A stretch of 45,006 bases of DNA from an uncultured Clostridia bacterium (GCA_947307365.1 CAMZIY010000003.1:1-45006); one strand, 5' to 3'. Positions 8,169-17,136 are shown, counted from the stretch's first letter. A program made the numbers and translations. The notes: generated by a model from the sequence alone, not told the origin.

Positions 8169-8617
8169 TCATCAACGGACCCAATCTGAATATGCTGGGC
8201 ATCCGGGAGCCGGAACTCTACGGAAAACAGGATTTCGCCGCCCTTTGTGCCTGCATCCGGGAGGCCTGCGATCAGGCCGGAGCGGAGGCGGACCTCTTTC
8301 AGTCCAACCATGAAGGGGAACTGGTGGAGGTCATACAGAAGGCCTACGGCGTATACGACGGCATCGTCATCAATCCCGCGGCGTACACCCATACCAGCGT
8401 GGCCATCCTGGATGCGCTGAAGGCCGTGGCCATCCCTGCGGTGGAGGTGCATCTGACGGACGTGCAGTCCCGGGAGGAGTTCCGGCGCATCTCCTACCCC
8501 GGTATGGCCTGCCTGAAAACCTTTGCGGGCTTCGGTTTTGACGGATACAGGCTTGCAGTTGACTATTTGATGAGTTATCTTAAAGAAGAGGAAAAGAAAA
8601 AGGAGGAATTCCTGTGA
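8150..8617 (+). CDS. aroQ: 3-dehydroquinate dehydratase, type II
   Basis: Dehydrates 3-dehydroquinate to 3-dehydroshikimate. 155 residues, typical for the dodecameric type II enzyme: IINGPNLNMLG (7-17), the catalytic Tyr24 in ELYG, NPAAYTHTS and EVHLTD. The C-terminal tail EEEKKKEE is unusually charged, and its codons double as the AGGAGG ribosome-binding site (8601-8606) for the next gene, whose GTG start overlaps the aroQ stop. Confidence 0.95.
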   Translation: MGKKLLIINGPNLNMLGIREPELYGKQDFAALCACIREACDQAGAEADLFQSNHEGELVEVIQKAYGVYDGIVINPAAYTHTSVAILDALKAVAIPAVEVHLTDVQSREEFRRISYPGMACLKTFAGFGFDGYRLAVDYLMSYLKEEEKKKEEFL

Positions 8618-9795
8618 TCCCATCTGATACCCTGGGCTGGGGCATCGCCCGAAACTGCATCCGTGAGGTATATGAATACGGTCTTCGCCTGAAGGCGGAG
8701 ATCGGGGAGGACAAGGTCTATGATTTCAGCTTGGGCAATCCCAGCGTGCCGGCTCCGCCTCAGGTAAAGGAGGCGATCCTCAAGGTGCTGGAGGATCCCA
8801 CCCTCCATGATTATACCGTGGCTCCCGGCCGTCCCAGCCTGCGGAAGGCCATTTCCGACCAGCTGAACGCCCGCTGCGGGGTGAATACGGAGTATACGGA
8901 TATCTACGTCACCTGCGGCGCTTCCGCCGCCGTCACCTCCTCCATCCGAGCCCTGACCCGCATCGGGGAAGAGGTGGTGGCTCTTGCCCCCCATTACCCG
9001 GAATATCCGGTGTTCACCCGTACGGCGGGGGGGAAGTTCGTGGTCTGTTCCCTGCGGCGGGAGGACCTGCAGCTGGATGATGCCGCTTTGGAGGCGGTCC
9101 TTACGGAGAAGACCGCAGTGGTGCTGGTGAACTCCCCCAACAACCCTGCCGGCAGCGTGCTGACGGAGGACAGCCTGAAGCGGCTGGCGAACGTTCTGCA
9201 CAAGGCGCAGGAGAAATACGGCCATCCGATTTATATCGTCAGCGACGAGCCTTATCGGGAACTGGAGTACGACGGCAAGCAGGTGCCCAGTCCCATCAGT
9301 TTCTACGAGAACACCGTGGTCTGCTACTCCTACAGCAAGTCCCTTTCCCTCCCCGGGGAGCGGATCGGCTACTGCGCCGTGAGCGACCGTGCGGCGGATC
9401 GGGAGAAGGTCTTCGCCTCTGTGGCAGGCGCGGCCCGGTCCTATGGGTATGTGAATCCCCCCAGCCTCATGCAGCGGGTCATCGAGGCCTGCGTGGATCT
9501 GAAACCGGACGTCAGCACCTATAAGGAGAACCGGGATATACTCTGCAGCATCCTGGACGAAGTGAAGATACCCTATATCCATCCGGACGGAGCGTTCTAT
9601 CTCTTTATCCGGTGCCCGATCCCGGACGCCAAGGAATTCTGCGAACATGCCCGGAAATACGGCCTGCTCCTGGTGCCCTCCAATGATTTCGGCATCACCG
9701 GATATGCCCGGGCGGCCTACTGCGTGAAGGGCGAAATGATCCGCAGATCCCTTCCCGCTTTCCGGTCTCTGGCACAGGAATACGGCCTCTGCTGA
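8614..9795 (+). CDS. Class I/II aminotransferase, probably aromatic
   Basis: A PLP-dependent fold-type I aminotransferase of 393 residues with NSPNNPAG (173-180), SDEPYREL (210-217) and the PLP lysine K242 in SYSKSLSLPGERIGY. It starts at GTG 8614, eight bases after AGGAGG, and overlaps the aroQ stop. As last gene of the operon, it is inferred to transaminate phenylpyruvate and 4-hydroxyphenylpyruvate to Phe and Tyr. Specificity cannot be read from the sequence; aspartate or alanine aminotransferases have the same motifs. Confidence 0.88.
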   Translation: MIPSDTLGWGIARNCIREVYEYGLRLKAEIGEDKVYDFSLGNPSVPAPPQVKEAILKVLEDPTLHDYTVAPGRPSLRKAISDQLNARCGVNTEYTDIYVTCGASAAVTSSIRALTRIGEEVVALAPHYPEYPVFTRTAGGKFVVCSLRREDLQLDDAALEAVLTEKTAVVLVNSPNNPAGSVLTEDSLKRLANVLHKAQEKYGHPIYIVSDEPYRELEYDGKQVPSPISFYENTVVCYSYSKSLSLPGERIGYCAVSDRAADREKVFASVAGAARSYGYVNPPSLMQRVIEACVDLKPDVSTYKENRDILCSILDEVKIPYIHPDGAFYLFIRCPIPDAKEFCEHARKYGLLLVPSNDFGITGYARAAYCVKGEMIRRSLPAFRSLAQEYGLC

Positions 9796-9807
9796 AAACA
9801 AACGTTC

Positions 9808-9849
9808 GGCGCCCGCATCGGTCTGATTCCGATGCGGGCGCCGTTTTTT
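9808..9849 (+). terminator. Terminator of the aromatic operon
   Basis: A 14-bp perfect stem (9808-9821 with 9829-9842), 7-base loop, then G and TTTTTT (9844-9849). It closes the nine-gene operon. Confidence 0.95.
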
Positions 9850-9856
9850 GCACGCC

Positions 9857-10804
9857 TCAGTCGATGCGGTATACCCGTTTTTCCAGCGCCGGGACCCGAA
9901 GGGTGAACCGGCCCGGCTGAGCCTGAGGCAGGGATTCGGCGTAGATCTCCATCCGGCTGTCGATCCGGTCGATGGCGGAGAGCAGCTCCGCCTCCGCGCA
10001 TTTAGGGGGGACCGCCGCGCCGAATTCCGGGTCGCCGTGGTGGGAGAGGATCATGTGGGCCAGGAGGGTCGTCTTTTCCTCCGGCAGGCCCAGTTCCTTC
10101 CCGGCGGTCTCCACCTCCCGGGCGCCCATATAGATGTGGCCCAGCAGGTCCCCGGGAACGCTGTATTCCGTCACCAGGCCCAGGGGAGAGAGGCGGAATT
10201 CCCAGAGCTTGCCCAGGTCGTGCAGCAGAGTGCCGGCCAGGAGCAGGTCCCGGTGGACCACCTCGGCGTACAGTCCCGCCATGAAGTCCGCCAGCCGAAG
10301 CATATTCAGGGTATGCATCAGCAGGCCGTACAGGAAGGCATGATGCATGCTCTTGGCGGCCGGGAGCCGGGTGAAGGCCGCCTCGTACCGCTCTGTGAGG
10401 GCGAGGCACAGCCGTCGGTAATCCTCATCCTCCAATGAGCGGATCAGCTGCCGGACCTCGTCCATGGCCGCTGTCGGGTCGATCGGCGCAGCGGGGACCA
10501 GGGCTGCAGGATCATAGTCGTCCTGGTCTCCGGCAAAGCGCATGCGCTGGATGATGAACTGCAGATTGCCGTTGTATTCCGTTACTTCCCCCCGGATGAG
10601 AGCGGCCTTGCCGCTGTCCTCCGCACCGGCCTGGCCGGTGAAATTCCAGAGCTTCGCGTCCACGGAGCCGGTGGCGTCGGAGACGGTGCAGCTGAGGTAG
10701 GGTTTTCCGGCGGCGCTCTTCTTGAGCTGGATGTTCCCCAGGGCGTAGTAGCCTTCCACCTGATCCCCGATATGCAGATCCGAAACCGCTTTGTTGTATT
10801 CCAT
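9857..10804 (-). CDS. YhaM-like 3'-5' exoribonuclease (OB + HD domains)
   Basis: 315 residues. The N-terminal part (about 10-90) is an OB-fold nucleic-acid-binding region, and the C-terminal part is an HD phosphohydrolase domain with HTLNML (164-169) and HDLGK (195-199). This layout is that of YhaM/Cbf1, a Firmicutes 3'-5' exonuclease acting on RNA and DNA ends. The ATG at 10804 has GGAGG 6 bases upstream. It lies 10 bases downstream of the preceding minus-strand gene and is probably cotranscribed with it. Confidence 0.88.
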   Translation of the reverse strand: MEYNKAVSDLHIGDQVEGYYALGNIQLKKSAAGKPYLSCTVSDATGSVDAKLWNFTGQAGAEDSGKAALIRGEVTEYNGNLQFIIQRMRFAGDQDDYDPAALVPAAPIDPTAAMDEVRQLIRSLEDEDYRRLCLALTERYEAAFTRLPAAKSMHHAFLYGLLMHTLNMLRLADFMAGLYAEVVHRDLLLAGTLLHDLGKLWEFRLSPLGLVTEYSVPGDLLGHIYMGAREVETAGKELGLPEEKTTLLAHMILSHHGDPEFGAAVPPKCAEAELLSAIDRIDSRMEIYAESLPQAQPGRFTLRVPALEKRVYRID

Positions 10805-10814
10805 GTTCCGCCTC

Positions 10815-11531
10815 CTATTTCATCAGTCGACGCAGGGCCTTTTCCCCGGCCTCGGGGAGACAGCTCCGCAGGTGCAGGATGATGGCCTCCCGGGAGTCCG
10901 CCGGGTCCTCGGCATACGCGGAGGTGACGGCGTCATATCCCCACCGGGTCTCCGGGGTGCAGAGCACCGCAATGTGCCAGCCGTAGGGCTGTCCCGCTTT
11001 GTTCAGACGGGAACGGAAATCCCGGATCACCAGATAGGTCAGCATCTGCAGGGCGGTGACCGTTCCCTCGAAACCGTGTTCCCCCTCGCTGCCGAAGCCG
11101 GCCAGACGGCGGACTTCGTTGGAGAACAGTTCCTCCCGATCCGGGAACAGGTCCATGATCCGCTTCATTTTGGCCTTGGCCTTGCCCTCTTCCCAGAGGG
11201 CGTCGAAGTCGTACCCGTCCCGCCGGGCGTTGGCGAAGCGGGGAAACCAGTCCAGGGAGACGAAGCCCGCCCGTCCGCCGAAGAATTTTCCGTAAGCGAC
11301 CCTGCCCCTGCGGGCCAGCTGCTCCCGCCAGCTCCAGGGGTCCCGGGCTTCGCTGTCGGTCCACCAATCCGCCGGATCCGTATGCTCCTCAACGGAGAAG
11401 CCCTTGACTTCGTTTTCAAACAGGGGGAGAAAGCCCAGCTCCTCCACCCGTGCCTCCAGTTCCTCCGGGGTCCTGAGCTGACCCGGCCCCGTGCGGCCGC
11501 GGAGGATCCATTCGCCGTTTTCCTTGCCCAT
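10815..11531 (-). CDS. Hypothetical protein, possibly AlkZ-related
   Basis: 238 residues without signal peptide or membrane segment. The central stretch with PWSWREQLARRG, YGKFFGGRAGF, WFPRFANARRDGYDFDALW and MDLF resembles a Firmicutes family that databases label AlkZ-related. AlkZ proteins are winged-helix DNA glycosylases that unhook alkyl adducts, but I cannot see a catalytic motif that proves such activity. It lies 3 bases after the lipoprotein gene and 10 before the YhaM-like gene. Family assignment is from memory and tentative. Confidence 0.5.
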   Translation of the reverse strand: MGKENGEWILRGRTGPGQLRTPEELEARVEELGFLPLFENEVKGFSVEEHTDPADWWTDSEARDPWSWREQLARRGRVAYGKFFGGRAGFVSLDWFPRFANARRDGYDFDALWEEGKAKAKMKRIMDLFPDREELFSNEVRRLAGFGSEGEHGFEGTVTALQMLTYLVIRDFRSRLNKAGQPYGWHIAVLCTPETRWGYDAVTSAYAEDPADSREAIILHLRSCLPEAGEKALRRLMK

Positions 11532-11534
11532 GGT

Positions 11535-13535
11535 TCAGCCTACGGGGTTGATGGGCGTCGCGCCCATGAAGCGGCGGAAATAGAAAGCAGAGTCCTCCTC
11601 CAAGCAGCCGGGGAGCAGCAGCCCCAGGCTGCCGGTATCGCCGATCTGGTACAGAGAAAGGATCTGTTCTCCGGGCAGCTGGATCAGGGACAGAGCATAA
11701 TCGCCGATCCGATCGGAATCCCGTTCCCCGGAGCTGCCGATCCAGCTGCTCCAGCTCTCGGAGCCGGCGGTGAGACGGACCGCGTCGGGAGCCTGATCCT
11801 CCCGGGCATTCAGCCGGAAGAACTCGCCCTGCAGGCTGTACCAGGTTTCCGTGAGGACGATGTCCGCCCTTCCGTCTTCATAGATCTGCAGGCAGGCCAG
11901 AATGTCTTCGCCCCGGTCGTCCGTGAGGAGCCAGGGATTGCCGCTGAGGACGTTCATCAGTTCAGTTTCGTTCAAGGGGGAGCAGCCCCGGCCTTCCCCA
12001 TCCAGGTCGTGACCTGTGACGTATCGCCGGGTATCCGGCTCCATGGCGGCGTTCCAGTTATCCTGACCGAACCAGTATTCTCCCCAGAAATAATCCTTGG
12101 TGAGCTCCAGCCGCAGCCGGGGATACCAGGCCAGATTGACCTCCAGAGCCACCGATTCATTTGTGTTCAGCGTGCCGGAAAACAGCACCTGATCCGGGAG
12201 CTTTGCTCCGATCAGCGCCTCCATGGCGTCAGCGTTCTCCCCGGACATGGAAGCCCGCTGGAAGCTGTACTGCAGGCCGTTCTGGCAGGAGGTGATCACT
12301 GCCCAGACCCAGTTGGGCTCGTCGGAATCCAGGTGCTCCGTGGGGATGCAGGCGGAGACCCCCGGGACCGCCTCCGCTTCCTCCCGGGTCTCATAGAAGC
12401 GGATCATGGCCAGCTTCGCCGGGGCGATCCCACCGGCATTGGAAACGGAGCCGAACACCAGGCCGCTGCCCTCCTGATCGACCCGGAACAGCCGGGCCCG
12501 GTACACCGTTTCTTCATCCTCCGGCAGGGTATAGTATACGGTCAGCCTGTCGCCGCTCAGATACATGCTCCGGAACTGAACGGGCTCCAGGGCGGCGGGA
12601 TCCCGATACCCCATGAAGTGATCCCCGTCCGGCTCGAACCACCAGAGAAGGGGATCCTGGGCCTCCCGGTAGTCCGTATACGTCTTCCTGTCCGCCAGCT
12701 CCGGCAGATCGGCCTTCCGGATGACCATGAGTTCGCCATCCGGCTCTTCCCGGTACTGCTTTCGCCAGGCCGCCAGCTCCTCCTCTGTGGGTTCCCGGGA
12801 GATGCCCGCGCCGCCGGCACAGACCGCCGCCCAGTCGATCTCCTGGGGATAGGCGTAACAGGTACGGAAGAAGCCCCAGTCGGCGGGGCCGAACCGGGCG
12901 GCGAACTCCGCCGTTTCCTTTGCGTCCAGGGGACGGCCGTCCTCCTGGGGTTGGACCCGGTTGAACCAGAGAGTGCTCCCGCCGGGGGAGCCGTCCGGGT
13001 TTTCCCAGCTGCAGCTCACTTCCATATCCCAATCGTTCATGGCGGTAATGGTGAAACACCGCGTCCCATCTTCGTTCTCTTCCCTGAAGAAGAGCGCGCC
13101 CGTCTCGTCCTGCATTACGTCCATATAATCGAAGACGGACCACAGACCGCCGTCCGAACGCCCGTAAAAATCCACCTGGGCGTCGTCATAGAAGAACTCC
13201 AGCCATTCCTCAATGCCGTTTTCCCATGCCTCTTCATAGCCGCCCTCCACCTCATAGGCATATAAGCACCAGAGAGATCCCATCAGCTCGGGCGGCAGAT
13301 CATCAAGCGGTATTGCTGCAGGCGTAGGCTCCGGCGTAGGTTCGGGGGTGGGTTCCGGAGTGGGTTCCGGCGTCGGCTTCGGGGTCGGGGCCGGCGTCGG
13401 CGTGGGAGCCGCCGTTTCCGGCGGAGCCGTAGGCTGAGGCTCCTGAGTGGGGATGGGGGTGACCGTGGCGCAGGCGGTCAGAAGAGCCAGGACCAGCACA
13501 ATGGCGATGATCCTCAATGCGCTGCCTTTTTTCAT
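11535..13535 (-). CDS. Large secreted lipoprotein with Pro-Thr-Glu linker
   Basis: 666 residues. It starts MKKGSALRII, with a hydrophobic signal and lipobox LTAC giving lipidated Cys22. Residues about 30-75 are a low-complexity linker of PTP and TPEP repeats, a wall-spanning spacer common in Clostridia. The 590-residue globular part is rich in Trp and acidic residues and I do not recognise it; no catalytic motif stands out. The start has AAGGAGG 8 bases upstream and a consensus promoter at 13583-13611. A surface-exposed, membrane-anchored role is inferred. Confidence 0.85.
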   Translation of the reverse strand: MKKGSALRIIAIVLVLALLTACATVTPIPTQEPQPTAPPETAAPTPTPAPTPKPTPEPTPEPTPEPTPEPTPAAIPLDDLPPELMGSLWCLYAYEVEGGYEEAWENGIEEWLEFFYDDAQVDFYGRSDGGLWSVFDYMDVMQDETGALFFREENEDGTRCFTITAMNDWDMEVSCSWENPDGSPGGSTLWFNRVQPQEDGRPLDAKETAEFAARFGPADWGFFRTCYAYPQEIDWAAVCAGGAGISREPTEEELAAWRKQYREEPDGELMVIRKADLPELADRKTYTDYREAQDPLLWWFEPDGDHFMGYRDPAALEPVQFRSMYLSGDRLTVYYTLPEDEETVYRARLFRVDQEGSGLVFGSVSNAGGIAPAKLAMIRFYETREEAEAVPGVSACIPTEHLDSDEPNWVWAVITSCQNGLQYSFQRASMSGENADAMEALIGAKLPDQVLFSGTLNTNESVALEVNLAWYPRLRLELTKDYFWGEYWFGQDNWNAAMEPDTRRYVTGHDLDGEGRGCSPLNETELMNVLSGNPWLLTDDRGEDILACLQIYEDGRADIVLTETWYSLQGEFFRLNAREDQAPDAVRLTAGSESWSSWIGSSGERDSDRIGDYALSLIQLPGEQILSLYQIGDTGSLGLLLPGCLEEDSAFYFRRFMGATPINPVG

Positions 13536-13582
13536 TGCCGTGCCCTCCTTTCGGGCTGAATGGGCGGAAAAGCTTTCGATCC

Positions 13583-13611
13583 ATTATAATGCAAAGGGTA
13601 AGCAGATTCAA
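13583..13611 (-). promoter_or_regulatory. Promoter of the lipoprotein gene
   Basis: Minus strand: TTGAAT (13606-13611), 17-base spacer, TATAAT (13583-13588). It is divergent from the promoter at 13645-13673. Confidence 0.85.
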
Positions 13612-13644
13612 CGCCTTTGCGCCGGAGAGACCTGCGTTTGGGAT

Positions 13645-13673
13645 TTGATATTCTTCATCGAGAGTGTTATAAT
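13645..13673 (+). promoter_or_regulatory. Promoter of the QueG-like gene cluster
   Basis: TTGATA (13645-13650), 17-base spacer, TATAAT (13668-13673), 48 bases before the first start codon of the cluster. Confidence 0.85.
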
Positions 13674-13721
13674 ACAAAATTAACAAGAGGAGAATCAAGA
13701 TCCGTACGAGAGGTGAACGCT

Positions 13722-14717
13722 ATGGGAATGCCAACATTGGAAAAGCAGATCAAAGATTTTGTCCTGACTGAGTGTCATCAGGAAAAAGTCGGCATCGCCA
13801 GCATCGAGCGCTTCAATTCCGCGCCCAAGGGGATGCATCCAACGGACTTTCTTCCCGGATGCCAGTCGGTGATCATGTTCTGCACGCGCCTGCCGGACGG
13901 GGCCGTCAACGCCGCCCTGCGGGCCTATGAGGATCGGAAATTCAACGTACACGGGCAATACGGCATGTTCGGATACGTTGGCTCCCCGAACTATAACCTG
14001 CTGTGGGCCGCCTACCGGCTGGCCAGGTATCTGGAGCAGAATACCGGGGAGATCGCCATGCCCATGACCGCGGGCCCCACCCATGGCTCCGGCATGCTGA
14101 GCATGCGCCATTGCGCCGTTGCCGCCGGCCTGGGCCAGTTCGGCTGGCACAGCATCGTCCTCACCCCGGAATTCGGTCCCCGGAACCGTTTCGGCGGGGT
14201 GCTCACCACCCTGAAGCTCACTCCGGATCCCATGATGGACGGGGAGCGTCTCTGCGACTTCGAGAAGTGCCACATCTGCGAGAAGGTCTGTCCCACCGGG
14301 GCCATCCCACCCTACAAGCCCGGCCAGGAGCGGATCGTGGATTTCGGAGAGGGCCACATCGAAAAGTATTCCGGTCTGAACTGGACCAAGTGCAAGATCG
14401 CCTGCGAGGGCTGCTATTCGGATTTCAACTTCAACGGGGATTATAACCTGATGGATCCCATCATGGAGAATCCCATTGACGAGGAATTCACTCCGGCTCA
14501 GCGCTTCCGGGTGAAAAAGGAGAACATCTACCACCATTTCATCCAGCACCAGACCTCCTGGAAATGCGGCAACTGCCTCCAGTACTGCCCCGTAGGCAAC
14601 TGGAAGGAACGCTTCCACGATACCAAGGTCTCCAGCGTGGACATCAATCAGTACATCGACGACTGTCCGGATGTGGACGTGGACACCTATAACTGGGAGG
14701 AGGCGCGGCACAAATGA
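13722..14717 (+). CDS. QueG-like iron-sulfur protein, paralogue 1
   Basis: 331 residues related to the epoxyqueuosine reductase/reductive dehalogenase superfamily, whose members use cobalamin and two [4Fe-4S] clusters. Seen: an N-terminal domain with the nitroreductase-like stretch QSVIMFCTRLP, a ferredoxin motif CDFEKCHICEKVCPTGA, further cysteines in CKIACEGC, and a C-terminal CGNCLQYCPVGNW. The start at 13722 has AGAGGTGA upstream; longer in-frame openings pass through the promoter. It overlaps the next gene by ATGA. True QueG acts on tRNA; three divergent tandem copies make that function doubtful here. Confidence 0.75.
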   Translation: MGMPTLEKQIKDFVLTECHQEKVGIASIERFNSAPKGMHPTDFLPGCQSVIMFCTRLPDGAVNAALRAYEDRKFNVHGQYGMFGYVGSPNYNLLWAAYRLARYLEQNTGEIAMPMTAGPTHGSGMLSMRHCAVAAGLGQFGWHSIVLTPEFGPRNRFGGVLTTLKLTPDPMMDGERLCDFEKCHICEKVCPTGAIPPYKPGQERIVDFGEGHIEKYSGLNWTKCKIACEGCYSDFNFNGDYNLMDPIMENPIDEEFTPAQRFRVKKENIYHHFIQHQTSWKCGNCLQYCPVGNWKERFHDTKVSSVDINQYIDDCPDVDVDTYNWEEARHK

Positions 14718-15655
14718 CCCGATCGGAAATGGTAAAGAACCGCGTCCTCGCCGGTTCGGACATGGACTACGTGGGCCTCTGCCCCGCCTCGGCGCTGGAG
14801 GATGAACCTGTTGGCCGCCGCCCTTCGGACCTGCTTCCCAACGCCAAAAGCGTCATCGTCTTCGGCAGGCGGCTCATCTCCGGTTCCATCCAGACCAAGT
14901 TCCGCCAGTTTGAGAACGGCGTGATGAACGTTTCGGGTTCCTATTCCGCTCATTCCTTCGTCCTCAGCGTGAACCACCTGTGCATGAAGGAGACCTACGA
15001 TATTGCCCAGTGGCTGGAAAACACGTACGGCTGCTTCGCCATGCCCCTGACCAACAACGTGCTCCAGGCGGTGCAGCCGGAGGGGAACTACGTCCCCTAT
15101 TTCGCGGATCCTCTCAAATCGGGTCTGCCCATCGACCTGTACAAGGCCGCCTACTGGGCGGGGATCGGAGAGATGGGCTGGAACCACCGGATCATCACTC
15201 CGGATAACGGCCCCCGCGTATACCTCTGTGCCATCGTCACCAGCCTGGAGTTTGAGGAGTACGATCAGCCCTATTCCGGGGAAAAGCTCTGCGATCCGGA
15301 AAAATGCGGCGCCGTCTGCGTGCAGGTCTGTCCCGTCCATGCCCTGGAGGCTGGGGAGGGGATCGAATGGAGATCCGGGGAAGCAAAGGTCCGGGTAGGC
15401 AAGCTGGATGTGAACGGCTGCGCCGCCGCCTGCTTCGGCTTCAAGCGGGAACTGAACCGCTTCGCCTCCAACGCGATCGAGAGCGAGCATCCCAGCGACG
15501 AGGAGTTGGCCGCAGCCCTGGAGAAGCAGTTTGAAAGCCCCGGTTTCCAGACCCTGGATCATCTGCCCATGTACCATTGCGACCGCTGCCTGGTCTATTG
15601 TCCCGTGGGCAACTGGGCGGAGAAGTTCCGGAAGACCGGATTATCGAATAAGTGA
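14714..15655 (+). CDS. QueG-like iron-sulfur protein, paralogue 2
   Basis: 313 residues. Same architecture as the preceding gene: an N-terminal VGLCPASALEDEPVGRRPSD region shared closely with paralogue 3, the cluster motif CDPEKCGAVCVQVCPVHA (one residue longer between the first cysteines than in the others), then CDRCLVYCPVGNW near the C-terminus. The ATG overlaps the stop of paralogue 1. Substrate unknown. Confidence 0.75.
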   Translation: MTRSEMVKNRVLAGSDMDYVGLCPASALEDEPVGRRPSDLLPNAKSVIVFGRRLISGSIQTKFRQFENGVMNVSGSYSAHSFVLSVNHLCMKETYDIAQWLENTYGCFAMPLTNNVLQAVQPEGNYVPYFADPLKSGLPIDLYKAAYWAGIGEMGWNHRIITPDNGPRVYLCAIVTSLEFEEYDQPYSGEKLCDPEKCGAVCVQVCPVHALEAGEGIEWRSGEAKVRVGKLDVNGCAAACFGFKRELNRFASNAIESEHPSDEELAAALEKQFESPGFQTLDHLPMYHCDRCLVYCPVGNWAEKFRKTGLSNK

Positions 15656-15666
15656 GGGCCGGGAAG

Positions 15667-16095
15667 ATGAAAAAACGGATCAGATTATTGTCCACCGCCC
15701 TGCCGGAGGGGTATCTGCCCTATCGGGGGGAGTATGTGTATAAGGTCAAGGCTTTCCGGGAAGGAGCCAGGGGCTTGGGTCCCGGCTTCCCTCAGCCTGA
15801 GTTTCTGGAATTGGAGCTGGAGGGGGTCGGCGGGATCGACGGCAAGCTGGAGCGGGTGATCCCCGTCAGCTCAGCCAATCCCCTGAACTGCCGCATCCAT
15901 AAGTATTATCTGCTGGAGCACAACGTATGGATCAAAAACCTGGGCAACGGCCGGTATGTTTCCGACTGGACCTCAGCCGAGTCCTGGGCCCTGGCGGTGC
16001 AGGAGACTCTGGATGACGACGGAAACGTGACGGAAGAGCGGGAGCTTGGCTTCAGCATCATCCACAGCGACCGCCGCGCCGGGATCGTGCTTTGA
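15667..16095 (+). CDS. Unknown protein inside the QueG-like cluster
   Basis: 142 residues from ATG 15667 (MKKRIRLLST). A GTG at 15652 overlapping the previous stop would add five residues, and neither has a strong ribosome-binding site. I do not recognise the family. It has no cysteine cluster, signal or membrane span, and is rich in Leu, Glu and Gly with VERVIPVSSANPLNC-like and WIKNLGNGRYVSDW stretches. Its place between paralogues 2 and 3 suggests a partner or accessory for them. It ends 17 bases before the next start. Confidence 0.6.
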   Translation: MKKRIRLLSTALPEGYLPYRGEYVYKVKAFREGARGLGPGFPQPEFLELELEGVGGIDGKLERVIPVSSANPLNCRIHKYYLLEHNVWIKNLGNGRYVSDWTSAESWALAVQETLDDDGNVTEERELGFSIIHSDRRAGIVL

Positions 16096-16112
16096 GGAGG
16101 GAGGAACGGAAC

Positions 16113-17072
16113 ATGGATAAACAGATCATCACCCGAAAGATCAAGAACTTCCTCATTGCGGAACGGGGCATGGACATGGTGGGCGTCTGTCCCGCCTCCG
16201 CCCTGGACGCCGAACCCGAAGGCTACCGCCCCACGGATATACTCTACTGCTGCAAGAGCGTCATCGTCTTTGGCCGCCGTCTGCTGAACGGCGCCGTGCA
16301 GGCCCAGTTCCGGCGGCTGGAGGACGGCATGGCCTTTGCCGAGTCCATTTACTCCACCTACGGCCTGGAGCTGGTGCCCAACTGGACCATGGCCCTGTCC
16401 ACCTTCTATCTGGCGGATTACCTGGAAAATACTTTCGGCGCCGCCACGCAGCCCATGGGCTGCGGTCCGGAACAGGGCACTCTGCCGAAAAACACGCCCC
16501 TGCCCATGTTTGCCGGTCCCAACAAGGACGGTCTCATCATGAACATCGGTCATGCGGCCATCGCCGCGGGGCTGGCCCAGCCCGGCTGGAACAATTTCCC
16601 CATTACAAAGCAGTATGGGCCCCGGGTGCAGTTTGGCTGCCTCCTGACGGATCTGGAACTGGAATATGACGCCCCGGACGACGGCCCCCGGCTCTGCGAT
16701 CCGGAGAAATGTCATGTGTGCAGCGATCTCTGTCCCATGCACGCCCTGCCGGACAAGGCCAGCGGGGAGAGCAGCACCTGGAGCATCGGCGGAAAGGAAT
16801 ACCAGGTCGGAAAGCATAAGGTCAACGCCTGCACCGTCGCCGCCTTGGGCATGCGCAATGAATTCGCCGGGATCCGCAAGCGGGGCGATCTGGTAGAGAG
16901 CGAGGATCCCACGGACGAGGAGATCGCGGATGCCATGAAGCGGTATGAGATCTCCAACTGCAACCTGGACCACTATCCCAAATGCTACTGCAACCGCTGC
17001 CAGATCTACTGCCCCGTGGGCAACTGGCAGGCCACCTTCGGCGATACCGGTCTTTCCAGGCAGAAGGTCTGA
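16113..17072 (+). CDS. QueG-like iron-sulfur protein, paralogue 3
   Basis: 319 residues. Starts at ATG 16113 after AGGAGGGAGG. It shares VGVCPASALDAEPEGYRPTD with paralogue 2 and has CDPEKCHVCSDLCPMHA and CNRCQIYCPVGNW, giving cysteines for two clusters. The three tandem copies differ mainly in the stretch between the cluster motifs, which suggests divergence to different substrates or a hetero-oligomer. A hairpin follows the gene. Confidence 0.75.
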   Translation: MDKQIITRKIKNFLIAERGMDMVGVCPASALDAEPEGYRPTDILYCCKSVIVFGRRLLNGAVQAQFRRLEDGMAFAESIYSTYGLELVPNWTMALSTFYLADYLENTFGAATQPMGCGPEQGTLPKNTPLPMFAGPNKDGLIMNIGHAAIAAGLAQPGWNNFPITKQYGPRVQFGCLLTDLELEYDAPDDGPRLCDPEKCHVCSDLCPMHALPDKASGESSTWSIGGKEYQVGKHKVNACTVAALGMRNEFAGIRKRGDLVESEDPTDEEIADAMKRYEISNCNLDHYPKCYCNRCQIYCPVGNWQATFGDTGLSRQKV

Positions 17073-17095
17073 TCGTCGTCAGAGAGAATGAACAA

Positions 17096-17121
17096 GGCGG
17101 TGAGGAGTCTTCCTCACCGCC
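17096..17121. terminator. Hairpin between convergent genes
   Basis: An 11-bp perfect stem GGCGGTGAGGA / TCCTCACCGCC with a 4-base loop. It sits between the QueG-like cluster and a minus-strand gene. There is no good T-run on either side, so termination strength is uncertain. Confidence 0.55.
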
Positions 17122-17136
17122 TGATCGATTTGTCGG

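Noticed and set aside
10791..13265. 824-codon plus-strand frame
   Set aside because: Opposite the lipoprotein and the 238-residue gene, with no start context and low-complexity Gln/Gly/Pro composition; a shadow of the opposite strand.
13319..13470. CRISPR-like or tandem DNA repeat
   Set aside because: The repeated GGTTCCGG-type sequence encodes the TPEP linker of the lipoprotein, and the same appears at 39870-39930 in the SGNH hydrolase. It is coding low complexity.
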